Of a stretch of DNA of 43,861 nucleotides, positions 17,721 to 24,634 are shown piece after piece. Numbering within the stretch: the stretch's first letter is position 1; the number at the start of each line of letters is the position of its first letter. Source of the stretch: Armatimonadetes bacterium 55-13 (GTDB lineage: Bacteria; Armatimonadota; Fimbriimonadia; Fimbriimonadales; Fimbriimonadaceae); NCBI GenBank assembly GCA_001898035.1, contig MKRX01000005.1, positions 40,962-84,822 of the forward strand, written 5' to 3'. The notes under the pieces were generated by a model that was not told where the DNA came from, searched no databases, and was given only the letters and a program-made list of their open reading frames with translations. The position numbers and the translations under genes are program-made.

Positions 17721-17996
17721 ATGGCAAACAAGAGATCTAGTAAGAAGGACCTGCGACGAATCGCCAAGCGAACCGTGCGCAACAAGGGCACCAAGACGGC
17801 CCTCAAGACCTACGTAAAGAAGGTTAAGGCCACGGCTGCTACGGGCGAGACGGCTGCTGTTCAGGCTGCTTTGACGACGGCAGTTAAGGCCCTCGACAAG
17901 GCTGCACAGCGCGGGATCATTCACAAGAACCAGGCTGCTCGCCGAAAGAGCCGAGCTGCGAAGGCCGCCAACAAGGCCCTTCAAGCCGAGAAGTAA
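17721..17996 (+). CDS. rpsT: 30S ribosomal protein S20
   Basis: A 91-residue, very basic, alanine- and lysine-rich protein of usual S20 length. It begins MANKRSSKKDLRR and has the expected motifs RTVRNKGTKTALKTYVKK and the C-terminal GIIHKNQAARRKSRAAKAANKAL. S20 binds 16S rRNA early in 30S assembly. The gene is single, with its own upstream gap and a strong terminator 12 bp after the stop. Codon use is visibly biased to a small set (AAG, GCT, GCC), as expected for a highly expressed gene. The ATG has no canonical Shine-Dalgarno, only AAAGAA. Confidence 0.97.
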   Translation: MANKRSSKKDLRRIAKRTVRNKGTKTALKTYVKKVKATAATGETAAVQAALTTAVKALDKAAQRGIIHKNQAARRKSRAAKAANKALQAEK

Positions 17997-18007
17997 GTTT
18001 TAAAGAA

Positions 18008-18042
18008 ATAGCCCCGAGCGAAATTTCGCTCGGGGCTATTTT
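18008..18042 (+). terminator. Strong intrinsic terminator after rpsT, likely bidirectional
   Basis: Bases 18008-18039 form a perfect 32-nt palindrome (arms centred on AATT between 18022 and 18025, GC-rich in the outer half), followed by TTTT (18039-18042). On the other strand the stem is preceded by AAAA and followed by ATTTCTTTA-type sequence, so it can also end the minus-strand FKBP transcript that stops at 18056. Confidence 0.93.
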
Positions 18043-18055
18043 GCGTTGTCTTTTC

Positions 18056-18373
18056 CTATTTGATCGAAACGAGTTCGACTTCGAAGACCAACGTTGCGTT
18101 CGGTGGGATGGCGCTTCCCGCTCCTCTTGCGCCATAGCCAAACTCGGGTGGGATGGTGGCTTTGCGCTTTCCGCCGGGACTCATCCCGAGAACCATCAGG
18201 TCAAATCCTGGGATTACCTGACCGGCGCCGACCTGAAACGAAAAGGTGCTGCGCCCGTGGCTGCTGTCAAATTCTTTCCCATCGGGAAATGTGCCCCGAT
18301 AGTGGAGTTCAACCGTATCGCCGTCTTTGACCTGGGGGCCTTCGCCCGTTTGAATTTCTTCGATTCCAATCAT
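18056..18373 (-). CDS. FKBP-type peptidyl-prolyl cis-trans isomerase, single domain
   Basis: A 105-residue single FKBP domain, the same size as minimal FKBPs. Family motifs are VKDGDTVELHYRGTFPDGKEFDSS near residues 14-38, FQVGAGQVIPGFDLMVLGM near 46-64, RKATIPPEFGYG near 70-81 and the C-terminal IPPNATLVFEVELVSI. Active-site aromatic and Asp positions (Y25, F35, D36, V55, I56, W-position replaced by F58, Y80) appear largely kept; the usual Trp of the pocket floor is Phe. No signal peptide, so cytoplasmic. Its ATG overlaps the stop of the preceding two-domain FKBP gene by 4 bp, so the two are coupled. It assists proline-limited protein folding. Confidence 0.93.
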   Translation of the reverse strand: MIGIEEIQTGEGPQVKDGDTVELHYRGTFPDGKEFDSSHGRSTFSFQVGAGQVIPGFDLMVLGMSPGGKRKATIPPEFGYGARGAGSAIPPNATLVFEVELVSIK

Positions 18374-19077
18374 TTCGTTTCTCCGCGCGCCAACTTGACC
18401 ATCTCAATGGTGAAGAAGAGGGTTTGTCCGGGCTTGATCAAGCCCTCGCCAACTCCCTTGTCTCCGTAACCGAACTCCGCGAGAATGGTTAACTCGCGCT
18501 TTTCGCCTTGTTTCATACCGATGACGCCAGCGGTGAAGCCCTTAATCAAGGCGGTGCGGCCGAGGATGATCTGGAAGGTTTGCTTGCGCTCGTAGCTGCT
18601 GTCTAGAACCTTACCCGTGTCATCCTTCAGTTCGTAGTGAAGCTCGCAGACATCGCCGCCAAGGGCCGTCAGTTCACCCTTGCCTTCGGTTAAGATCTTC
18701 GTCTTGATTCGGTCGATCTTGACCATGGTGATGTCGAACTTGAGGTCCGAATTGGGAGGAATCTCGCCTGCGCTTTGAGCGCCGTAGGCGAGGTCGCTCG
18801 GGATCGTAAGTGATCGAATACCATGGACCTTCATTCCGACTAGGCCCTGATCCCAACCTTTGATGACTTGACCCGCGCCGAGGGTGAATTGAAATGGCGC
18901 TCGATCGACTGAGGAGTCGAATTGCTTACCGCTGGCGAGTTTTCCGGTGTAGTTAACGGTGATGATATCGCCAGGTTGGGCGGCAATGCCGATGCCGGTC
19001 AAGGTGTCCTTGATCTCAACCTTTCCGGGTCCCTGGATGAATAGCGCGGCAAGGAGCGCTATGGCACATGTGCTCAT
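18370..19077 (-). CDS. Exported protein with two tandem FKBP-type PPIase domains
   Basis: I place the start at ATG 19077 (MSTCAIALLAALFIQGPGKVEI), which gives a short signal peptide; an upstream GTG at 19113 is in frame but adds a charged, non-signal extension. Two FKBP domains follow. Domain 1 has ITVNYTGKLASGKQFDSS, FTLGAGQVIKGWDQGLVGM and RSLTIPSDLAYGAQSAG, with the pocket Trp present. Domain 2 is more diverged, with CELHYELKDDTGKVLDSS, FQIILGRTALIKGFTAGVIGM and RELTILAEFGYGDKGVG. The C-terminal ends FFTIEMVKL. The likely site is the periplasm or envelope, where it would aid folding of secreted proteins. It overlaps the cytoplasmic FKBP gene by 4 bp and lies 45 bp after the TTHB210-like gene, so all three are probably one operon. 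Confidence 0.9.
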   Translation of the reverse strand: MSTCAIALLAALFIQGPGKVEIKDTLTGIGIAAQPGDIITVNYTGKLASGKQFDSSVDRAPFQFTLGAGQVIKGWDQGLVGMKVHGIRSLTIPSDLAYGAQSAGEIPPNSDLKFDITMVKIDRIKTKILTEGKGELTALGGDVCELHYELKDDTGKVLDSSYERKQTFQIILGRTALIKGFTAGVIGMKQGEKRELTILAEFGYGDKGVGEGLIKPGQTLFFTIEMVKLARGETK

Positions 19078-19122
19078 GCAGGAATCGTACCCCTCGTTTC
19101 TCACAAGGGGCACGAAATTGGG

Positions 19123-19959
19123 TTAGGCCTTTTTCTTAGGCTTTGCCGGCATGGTCTTCGCGGGAGACTTCGCTTTGGCAAAGATCAGATTGTCTAGGGA
19201 GATGGTGATCTCCTTGCGGGCTTCGTTGTATTTCACGCCGTATTCGCAGGGATAGAATCCCGTCTTATCAAACGCCTTGGGCATTGGAATTGGCTGGTGA
19301 AAGTCAGGCTTGCTCGCTAGGAACTCGTGAGTGATCATCGGTTCGAAGAAGGCCGTCTTCCCGTTGTAGCTTCCGTAAAGGAAGGTGGAGGAGAAGGGCT
19401 GGCCATTCAATTCCGGGGTCTTGGGATCAATCCAGTGGGCGCCCATGCGGGGAACCACGGTGCCTGGAGGCAGGATGTATCCCGAGGGAATGAATTCTGG
19501 CGAGGGTTTGAGATTGCACTTCTTCAAGTCGCCGCCGCGAGCAAGGATTTTCTCCTTGGCCGCTTCGTCGATGGTGTAGAAGTGAATGTCAAAGTGAGGT
19601 CGGCCGTAGATTTGCTCCGGCTCGTGTCCCACCGGGTTCCAATCCAGTTCGACATGGTCGAAGGGTTGGCCCTGGATCTGCGGAGGAAGCTCCAAGATGT
19701 ACATTTTCATGGGCATCTTGGGGTCGAGGTCCTTAGGAAGGCCCTCGAGGGCTGATTCGGTGAGGGTTACCCCCATGGATTCGATCTTGAACTTGGGACC
19801 GGGAGCGATTTTCGCCCACGTGAATGCCATCCCATTTCCCACGGCAACGCCGGGACCGAAGATATATCCTTTCTTGCAGTTCGGACAAGCGTACGCTGCG
19901 CTTGCGACGGCTGCATAAACAACAGAAATTGAAAGCAATGCAAATGCTCGCGTCTTCAT
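19123..19959 (-). CDS. Secreted TTHB210/DUF5602-like protein with HxDxHFY motif
   Basis: A 278-residue protein with signal peptide MKTRAFALLSISVVYAAVASA, followed by YACPNCKKGY, a CxxC pair close to the mature N-terminus. The central HFDIHFYTI and PRMGAHWID, with FEPMITHEFL, are the conserved histidine-containing pieces I associate with the TTHB210-like / DUF5602 family of periplasmic proteins, in which the histidines could bind a metal. The assignment is from memory of the motif style, not from a search. The C-terminal tail is lysine rich (AKSPAKTMPAKPKKKA). It leads the FKBP genes in the same direction, 45 bp before the two-domain FKBP start used here, so an envelope-folding context is possible but unproven. 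Confidence 0.75.
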   Translation of the reverse strand: MKTRAFALLSISVVYAAVASAAYACPNCKKGYIFGPGVAVGNGMAFTWAKIAPGPKFKIESMGVTLTESALEGLPKDLDPKMPMKMYILELPPQIQGQPFDHVELDWNPVGHEPEQIYGRPHFDIHFYTIDEAAKEKILARGGDLKKCNLKPSPEFIPSGYILPPGTVVPRMGAHWIDPKTPELNGQPFSSTFLYGSYNGKTAFFEPMITHEFLASKPDFHQPIPMPKAFDKTGFYPCEYGVKYNEARKEITISLDNLIFAKAKSPAKTMPAKPKKKA

Positions 19960-19997
19960 AGCGAGACCGTTTTGCCACGTAATTTCGCTTAATCCTA

Positions 19998-20090
19998 GGG
20001 GCCCGGTATTCTTTTGGGGACTACAGCCCGCCCGATTTGGAACAATTGGGTCCTCAAAAGGCCATAGGGCTTAGATGAATACTGGGCCCC
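19998..20090 (+). ncRNA. Nested-hairpin structured element between two minus-strand genes
   Basis: Three nested helices can form. The outer one pairs 19998-20011 with 20077-20090 (14 bp). The inner one pairs 20011-20021 with 20050-20060 (11 bp). The apical hairpin pairs 20031-20037 with 20044-20050 (7 bp, loop of 6). Each helix has one G·U that pairs only in the plus-strand RNA; on the minus strand these become C·A mismatches. A possible 5-bp pseudoknot joins AGCCC (20025-20029) to GGGCT (20067-20071). The outer stem is followed by ATTTCCTTTT (20091-20100), like a terminator tail. It lies antisense to the gap between the methionine synthase gene and the TTHB210-like gene. I do not recognise a known RNA family. 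Confidence 0.5.
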
Positions 20091-20107
20091 ATTTCCTTTT
20101 GCCGCAA

Positions 20108-22051
20108 TTATGCGGTAGCGAACTCTCGCTTATCGAAAACGAGGTCGCTCGCGATCTTCCAAACCTCAGCGTCGATCCGATTTTCCGGGAGAATCTTGCT
20201 GAAGTGGACAATGGCGCTGGTGAGTCCCGCCTCCCGTGCGTAGTGCAGGAACGCCGAGTTCAGGATCTGTCTCGCGGCAGGTTTCAGACCAAAGCTCACG
20301 TTGGAAACGCCGAGGATTGAGTTCACGTGCGGATGTCTCCTTCTGACTTCCTTGATCGCCTCAATCGTCTCGATGGCCGATTGTCGGAACTCTTCATCTC
20401 CCGAGCCCAGGGTGAAGGTAAGGCAGTCGAGGAATACGTCGTGGTCTGGCAGGCCTTTGGCGCGGGTGCGCTCCAAGATTCGCTCGGCGATCGCCACTTT
20501 CTTCTCCGCAGACTTGGCCATGCCGTCTTCGTCAATGGTCAAGGCAACTACGGCGGCGCCGTACTTCTGACAAAGGTTCAGCACCTTCTCGGTGCGCGCC
20601 TCGCCATCTTCGAAGTTGATCGAGTTGATGATGGGCTTGCCAGCCAGGCATTTCAGAGCGTCCTCTACCACGTTGACTTCGGTCGAGTCGATCATGATTG
20701 GCACCGTGATGTGCTGGTTGTAGTAACTCAGCAGGGTCCGCATGTCCCTGGATTCATCCCGGCCGACATAGGCGGTGCAGACGTCTAGCACGTGCGAACC
20801 CTCGCCCTCCAACTCTCGGGCAAGTTCGGTCAGGCCCTCCCAGTTTTCGGCGGCGAGCATTTCTCGGAATGCCTTGGAGCCGTTAGCATTGGTCTTCTCG
20901 CCAACAATGAGATAGGAACTGTCTTGCTCGTAAGGTTGGAACTGATAGAGCGAGCTGCATCCCACCAGACTCAGGCCCTCAGCTTGGGCATCCGTTCTCA
21001 AGGTGAAATCGAACCCAGGGAAGAGGTGGCGGACCTTTCGCCAGTGGGCGTTATCCGTGTGCAGACGCCCTCCTACGGCTTCCGCGACCGCCTTGATGTG
21101 AGCCGGGGTGGTTCCGCAGCAGCCACCGGCAATGGCGACGCCATGGTCTCGCACAAACCGTTCGTGGTGATGCCCAAGTTCTTCTGGGGTGAGTTTGTAA
21201 ACGGCCTGTCCGCCTTCCATCACTGGCAAGCCTGCATTGGGCTGGACGCTCAGGGGGCGGGTGGAGTTGTCGCCTAAGAATCGGATATGAGGCGCCATTT
21301 CCACCGGGCCGGTGGCGCAGTTGATCCCGATGGCCTTGACGGCGGGGAAGCTCTCCAGCATGTTGAGGGCCGCCCCTAGCTCAGAGCCCAGGAGCATCGT
21401 CCCGGTTTGCTCCATCGTGACCTGCACGAAGAGGGGAACTTCCCGCTGAGTTTCCGCCATTGCCCTCTGGGCGGCGATGACGGTAGCTTTGACCATCAAC
21501 AGGTCTTGGAGCGTTTCTAGCAAGAGAGCGTCCGCTCCGCCTTCTAGCGAGCCTTTGAACGAGTTGAAGTAGGTTTGTTCTAGCTCATCGAAAGTGGTTT
21601 GCCGGAGGGTGACCAGTTTGGTGCCAGGGCCGATGGCGCCGACGACGAAGCGTGGTTTGGCGGTTGTCGAGACTTTGTCAGCAGCTCGCCGGGCGATCTT
21701 GGTGGCCTGAAGGGCGATCTCGTAGTCCAGGTCTTGAATATCGTATTCGCCCAGGACGATGGAGGTGCAGCCGAACATATTGGTCTCCACCAAGTCCGAG
21801 CCTGCTTCGTAATAACGGGTGTGGATCGCCTCGATGGCATCGGGGCGGGTGAAGACAAGCAGTTCGTTGCAGCCGTCTAAGAAGCGGTTTTCCAAACGGT
21901 TTCCGGCTTCGCGAACCTTGGCAGGAAAGGCAGGATCGTCTCTGAGGGTGAAATCTGCCTCCGTGAAGTTTGCCGCCTGAATTTGGGTGCCCATGGCGCC
22001 ATCCCAGATGAGGACGCGGTCATTGAGAGCTTCAAGTAATTTGGATTCCAC
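20108..22051 (-). CDS. metH: Methionine synthase, homocysteine and folate modules only
   Basis: A 647-residue protein that corresponds to the first two modules of cobalamin-dependent methionine synthase. The homocysteine-binding barrel (residues ~1-330) begins ALNDRVLIWDGAMGTQIQ and has the zinc-ligand segments GINCATGP (~242) and GGCCGT (~312). The pterin/methyltetrahydrofolate barrel (~360-645) has GEKTNANGSKAFREM, EGSHVLDVCTAYVGRDE, IMIDSTEVNVVEDALK and ILGVSNVSFGLKPAARQ. It stops at the normal end of the folate barrel, so the cobalamin-binding and AdoMet reactivation modules (another ~580 residues in full MetH) are absent and there is no trace of them downstream. The start is GTG at 22051 with a poor Shine-Dalgarno. 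It would transfer methyl from methyl-folate to homocysteine with a separate corrinoid protein. See findings. Confidence 0.92.
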   Translation of the reverse strand: MESKLLEALNDRVLIWDGAMGTQIQAANFTEADFTLRDDPAFPAKVREAGNRLENRFLDGCNELLVFTRPDAIEAIHTRYYEAGSDLVETNMFGCTSIVLGEYDIQDLDYEIALQATKIARRAADKVSTTAKPRFVVGAIGPGTKLVTLRQTTFDELEQTYFNSFKGSLEGGADALLLETLQDLLMVKATVIAAQRAMAETQREVPLFVQVTMEQTGTMLLGSELGAALNMLESFPAVKAIGINCATGPVEMAPHIRFLGDNSTRPLSVQPNAGLPVMEGGQAVYKLTPEELGHHHERFVRDHGVAIAGGCCGTTPAHIKAVAEAVGGRLHTDNAHWRKVRHLFPGFDFTLRTDAQAEGLSLVGCSSLYQFQPYEQDSSYLIVGEKTNANGSKAFREMLAAENWEGLTELARELEGEGSHVLDVCTAYVGRDESRDMRTLLSYYNQHITVPIMIDSTEVNVVEDALKCLAGKPIINSINFEDGEARTEKVLNLCQKYGAAVVALTIDEDGMAKSAEKKVAIAERILERTRAKGLPDHDVFLDCLTFTLGSGDEEFRQSAIETIEAIKEVRRRHPHVNSILGVSNVSFGLKPAARQILNSAFLHYAREAGLTSAIVHFSKILPENRIDAEVWKIASDLVFDKREFATA

Positions 22052-22089
22052 CCTTTAAGTGTAGCCTCTGGGGATTGCTTCAACCGGGG

Positions 22090-22188
22090 CGGTTGCCCGA
22101 GGGCGGAATGGCGTAAGGCCATGAAATGAGCCCGCCTAATGATCGAAGGCGTTGAACCTGATGCCGGTAATCCTGCTAACGGTAACCG
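22090..22188 (+). promoter_or_regulatory. TPP-riboswitch-like leader
   Basis: The segment carries TTGAACCTGAT (22152-22162), an exact match to the conserved core of THI elements, in a matching fold. P1 pairs 22090-22097 with 22181-22188 (8 bp, one G·U). P2 pairs 22101-22106 with 22132-22137 (6 bp, one G·U). P3 is the hairpin 22108-22112/22118-22122. TGAAATGAG follows P3 where CTGAGA is expected. P5 is GCCGG (22163-22167) with CCTGC (22172-22176), one mismatch. Both G·U pairs fit only the plus-strand RNA. The 3' core GCGNAGGGAA is degenerate here (GCTAACGGTAA). This suggests a diverged TPP aptamer or a relative. A weak hairpin at 22205-22226 followed by TTAGTTTATT could be its expression platform. 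Confidence 0.5.
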
Positions 22189-22204
22189 TGCCGGAAAAAC
22201 GACG

Positions 22205-22236
22205 ACCCTGGTAACTGCCCCGGGTTAGTTTATTGC
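22205..22236 (+). terminator. Possible attenuator hairpin downstream of the TPP-like aptamer
   Basis: ACCCTGG (22205-22211) can pair with CCCGGGT (about 22219-22225) apart from one T·C mismatch, and the helix is followed by the T-rich TAGTTTATT. It lies between the aptamer-like element and the small ORF at 22241. The stem is short, so the call is weak. Confidence 0.3.
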
Positions 22237-22240
22237 GGTA

Positions 22241-22375
22241 ATGCTGAAAAAGAATAGTGCTGCTGTTGGCGGCATTGCGAAGATGCTATACACGATCATT
22301 CTAGTGACGATGACCACTGCATCGGCATTCGGTGCATGGGGTCTATTTAAGGAGGCACTGAGGGCGAAAGCCTGA
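22241..22375 (+). CDS. Small single-pass membrane protein, 44 aa
   Basis: An ATG at 22241 opens 44 codons ending in TGA (22373-22375). The product begins MLKKNSAAVGGIAKML and has a hydrophobic run from about residue 16 to 36 (YTIILVTMTTASAFGAWGLF), ending in a basic tail (KEALRAKA). The K-K start, one hydrophobic helix and a basic end are typical of small membrane proteins. It sits just after the TPP-like leader and 104 bp before the ABC exporter frame. It has no good Shine-Dalgarno. If the leader is a riboswitch, this is the first gene it controls, and it may link to thiamine transport or to the exporter. It is not a known family to me. Confidence 0.5.
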   Translation: MLKKNSAAVGGIAKMLYTIILVTMTTASAFGAWGLFKEALRAKA

Positions 22376-22479
22376 AGTCAACAACTTGGTGGTGAGGTCC
22401 TCGGTCCGCGCTGGGTGGTCCGGGGCCTTGTCATTTATGAGGCATCAGGGACTGTTTTTGGGCAAGTTCGGCTGAAACC

Positions 22480-24375
22480 TTGCTTGAACCGGTCCAACCT
22501 TGGAAAACTAGGCGGGTGCGATCCTTTCGCCGCACGCTGAGTTTTCTGCGGCCTTACCGGGCGCGCGTTATTACGGCCGTCATTTTGACGCTGCTCGTAA
22601 CCCTGCTTCAGATCATCCCGCCACGGCTTTTTCAATACGCCATCGACGATGGCATCCGCCAGGCCCTTTCTGCCTCCACTCAGATTGAGACCTTGCAGAA
22701 AGAATCCAAAGAGAATCCGACGGCGGTGGCGAAGAATCAGGGCGAAATTTCCCATCTGCAAGAGGTCCGGGACAACCGAGCCCCCAAGATGGTCATGTAT
22801 GCCGCCATCGCGCTTTTTGGCGTCATCTTATTGCGAAACATTCTGAGCTTTGCGAACTCTTACACCTTGACCTGGATAGGCCACCGGTTCGTCTTTGACC
22901 TTCGTTTCGAGACCTGGAAGCACCTTCAGCGACTCTCGCTGGCGTATCACAACCAGACCCAAACCGGAAAGATCATGGCCCGCGTCACGGGCGATATTGA
23001 GTTAATCCAAGGTTTGATCCAGGGGCAACTCGTCACCTTCCTCAGCGACTTGGTGACGCTGGTGGCGGTTATTGCGATGCTGTTCGTGTTGGAATGGCGG
23101 ATTGCGGGAATGATCGTGGCCTTGATCCCCTTCTATGTCATCAGCTACCTCAGCTTCCTGAAGCACATTCGAGAGGTCAGCCAAGAACAGCGACGGCTTT
23201 GGGACGAGATGCTGGGCAAACTTGCTGAGAAGATCGCTGGCATTGGCGTCGTCAAGGCTTTTGTGAAGGAAGATTACGAGACGGCCAACTTCATGGGAAG
23301 CGTCCGCGCAAAGTTCAACGTGGACATGCGGCAGGTCCACCTGAACCGTCGGCTCGGTCTGATGTCCGGCGTCATTTCGGCCCTCGGAACCGGCATCGTC
23401 TATGCCTACGGCGGTTCGCTGGTTCAGCACGGCCATCTCACGGCGGGAGCGTTGGTTGCCCTTACGTTTTATATTGGCTACGTCTTTAATCCCGCGGTCC
23501 GGGTGGTGGACTTCAATAACTCTCTCCAATGGGCGTTAGCCGCTATGGACCGAGTGTTCCAAACCTTAGACACGCGTCCCGAGATTGAAGACAAGCCGGG
23601 CGCTTTGGCATTGCCCCAAGTGCAGGGCAACGTCAAGTTTGAAAACGTCACCTTTAGCTATGTTGAAGGGAAGAACGCAATCGACGACGTCAATCTCGAA
23701 GTCAAACAAGGTGAGATCGTAGCGCTCGTAGGGCATAGCGGAGCAGGGAAGAGCACCCTTATGAATCTGCTGATGCGTTTCTATGACCCAACTGCGGGAT
23801 CCGTGATGGTGGACGGGCATGACTTGCGAGAACTACGGCTGGAATCGCTACGAAAGAAGGTCAGCATGGTGGCTCAAGAGAACGTGCTGTTTAGCGTTTC
23901 GCTCCTAGAGAACGTCAAGTACGGGAACCCTCAGGCGAACGATCAGCAAGCGATAGATGCTTGTAAAGCCGCCGACCTCCACAACTTCATCATGGAGTTG
24001 CCGGATGGCTATGAGACGATGATCGGCGAGGACGGGATCAAACTCAGCGGAGGACAGAAGCAGCGTCTCGCCTTGGCGCGAGCCCTCATCACCGACCCCG
24101 CGATCCTCATTCTGGATGACGTCACCAGCGCCTTGGACGGTGAGACGGAAGCGAGGGTTCAAGAGGCATTGAGCCGCGTGATGAGGGGACGAACAACGTT
24201 CATCATCGCCCACCGTCTCTCTTCGGTCGTCGACGCCGATCGGATCTACGTGATCGAAGACGGCAAGATTGTCGATGTCGGCACCCACGGCGAACTGGTC
24301 GACCGAGAAGGCATCTACCGCGATATTTATCGCGAGCAGTTTAAGAGCGCGTTGGAAAGCAAAAGCGCTTCTTAA
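22480..24375 (+). CDS. ABC transporter, fused permease and ATPase (exporter type)
   Basis: A 631-residue half-transporter of the MsbA/multidrug ABC exporter family, acting as a dimer in the inner membrane. Residues ~20-370 hold six membrane helices (FLRPYRARVITAVILTLL at the first), with a ~45-residue charged, helical insert between helices 1 and 2 (about residues 65-110, in the region of QIETLQKESKEN). The ATPase domain has Walker A GHSGAGKST near 417, the Q-loop in MVAQENVLF, the signature LSGGQKQR near 522, Walker B LILDD near 543 and the H-loop IIAHRLSS near 577. The start is uncertain: TTG at 22480 is the longest, and GTG at 22516 (VRSFRRTLSFLRPY) is a good alternative. Substrates of this family are lipids, peptides or drugs; no neighbour defines one. 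It is followed by the dcw promoter region. Confidence 0.9.
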   Translation: MLEPVQPWKTRRVRSFRRTLSFLRPYRARVITAVILTLLVTLLQIIPPRLFQYAIDDGIRQALSASTQIETLQKESKENPTAVAKNQGEISHLQEVRDNRAPKMVMYAAIALFGVILLRNILSFANSYTLTWIGHRFVFDLRFETWKHLQRLSLAYHNQTQTGKIMARVTGDIELIQGLIQGQLVTFLSDLVTLVAVIAMLFVLEWRIAGMIVALIPFYVISYLSFLKHIREVSQEQRRLWDEMLGKLAEKIAGIGVVKAFVKEDYETANFMGSVRAKFNVDMRQVHLNRRLGLMSGVISALGTGIVYAYGGSLVQHGHLTAGALVALTFYIGYVFNPAVRVVDFNNSLQWALAAMDRVFQTLDTRPEIEDKPGALALPQVQGNVKFENVTFSYVEGKNAIDDVNLEVKQGEIVALVGHSGAGKSTLMNLLMRFYDPTAGSVMVDGHDLRELRLESLRKKVSMVAQENVLFSVSLLENVKYGNPQANDQQAIDACKAADLHNFIMELPDGYETMIGEDGIKLSGGQKQRLALARALITDPAILILDDVTSALDGETEARVQEALSRVMRGRTTFIIAHRLSSVVDADRIYVIEDGKIVDVGTHGELVDREGIYRDIYREQFKSALESKSAS

Positions 24376-24388
24376 GGGCTTCCACTAA

Positions 24389-24450
24389 CGCAATAGTCCC
24401 ACTCATTGCGGATTCAAATTTTCCGCCATTCACGAGGTGAACTCATTTTT
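24389..24450 (+). terminator. Two weak hairpins after the ABC exporter gene
   Basis: CGCAAT (24389-24394) pairs with ATTGCG (24405-24410) over a 10-base loop, and TTCAC (24429-24433) pairs with GTGAA (24437-24441) before CTCATTTTT (24442-24450). Either could end the exporter transcript; both stems are short. Confidence 0.35.
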
Positions 24451-24501
24451 GGTGATATTTATGTAGACGTATGTTTCCTTGCATGTAAACGGAGTGATTG
24501 A

Positions 24502-24560
24502 TTCCCATAAAATTCCCAAAAAAGTTGACCGTTTCCCATAAATATCCCAGTACAATCCCA
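24502..24560. promoter_or_regulatory. MraZ operator-like array: five TCCCA boxes
   Basis: TCCCA (TGGGA on the other strand) occurs at 24503, 24514, 24534, 24545 and 24556. The first pair is 11 bp apart, and the last three are exactly 11 bp apart. The block at 24502-24518 is repeated at 24533-24549 with only two base differences. MraZ autoregulators bind TGGG-type direct repeats upstream of the dcw operon (known mainly from E. coli, with about 10-bp period). The array lies 140-200 bp before mraZ and overlaps the candidate -35 TTGACC (24525-24530) and -10 TACAAT (24551-24556). This is very probably the mraZ operator. Confidence 0.8.
24525..24556 (+). promoter_or_regulatory. Candidate dcw promoter (TTGACC ... 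TACAAT)
   Basis: TTGACC (24525-24530) and TACAAT (24551-24556) are separated by 20 bp, longer than the usual 17. Both lie among the TCCCA boxes, which fits repression by MraZ occlusion. The spacing leaves doubt. Confidence 0.4.
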
Positions 24561-24634
24561 ACACCGAAGCGGACGGGCCAAGAGGGCACAAGATGTTTTG
24601 GAGGGCAGGGCGGGGTGCTCTACCCAGAATTTGA

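Noticed and set aside
19998-20090. Element at 19998-20090 as an ordinary terminator of the methionine synthase gene
   Set aside because: In the minus-strand direction the stem has three C·A mismatches (one per helix) and is not followed by a T-tract.
22052-22240. SAM or cobalamin riboswitch controlling the methionine synthase on the minus strand
   Set aside because: No B12-box or SAM-box core is visible on the minus strand, and the wobble pairs of the structure fit the plus strand.
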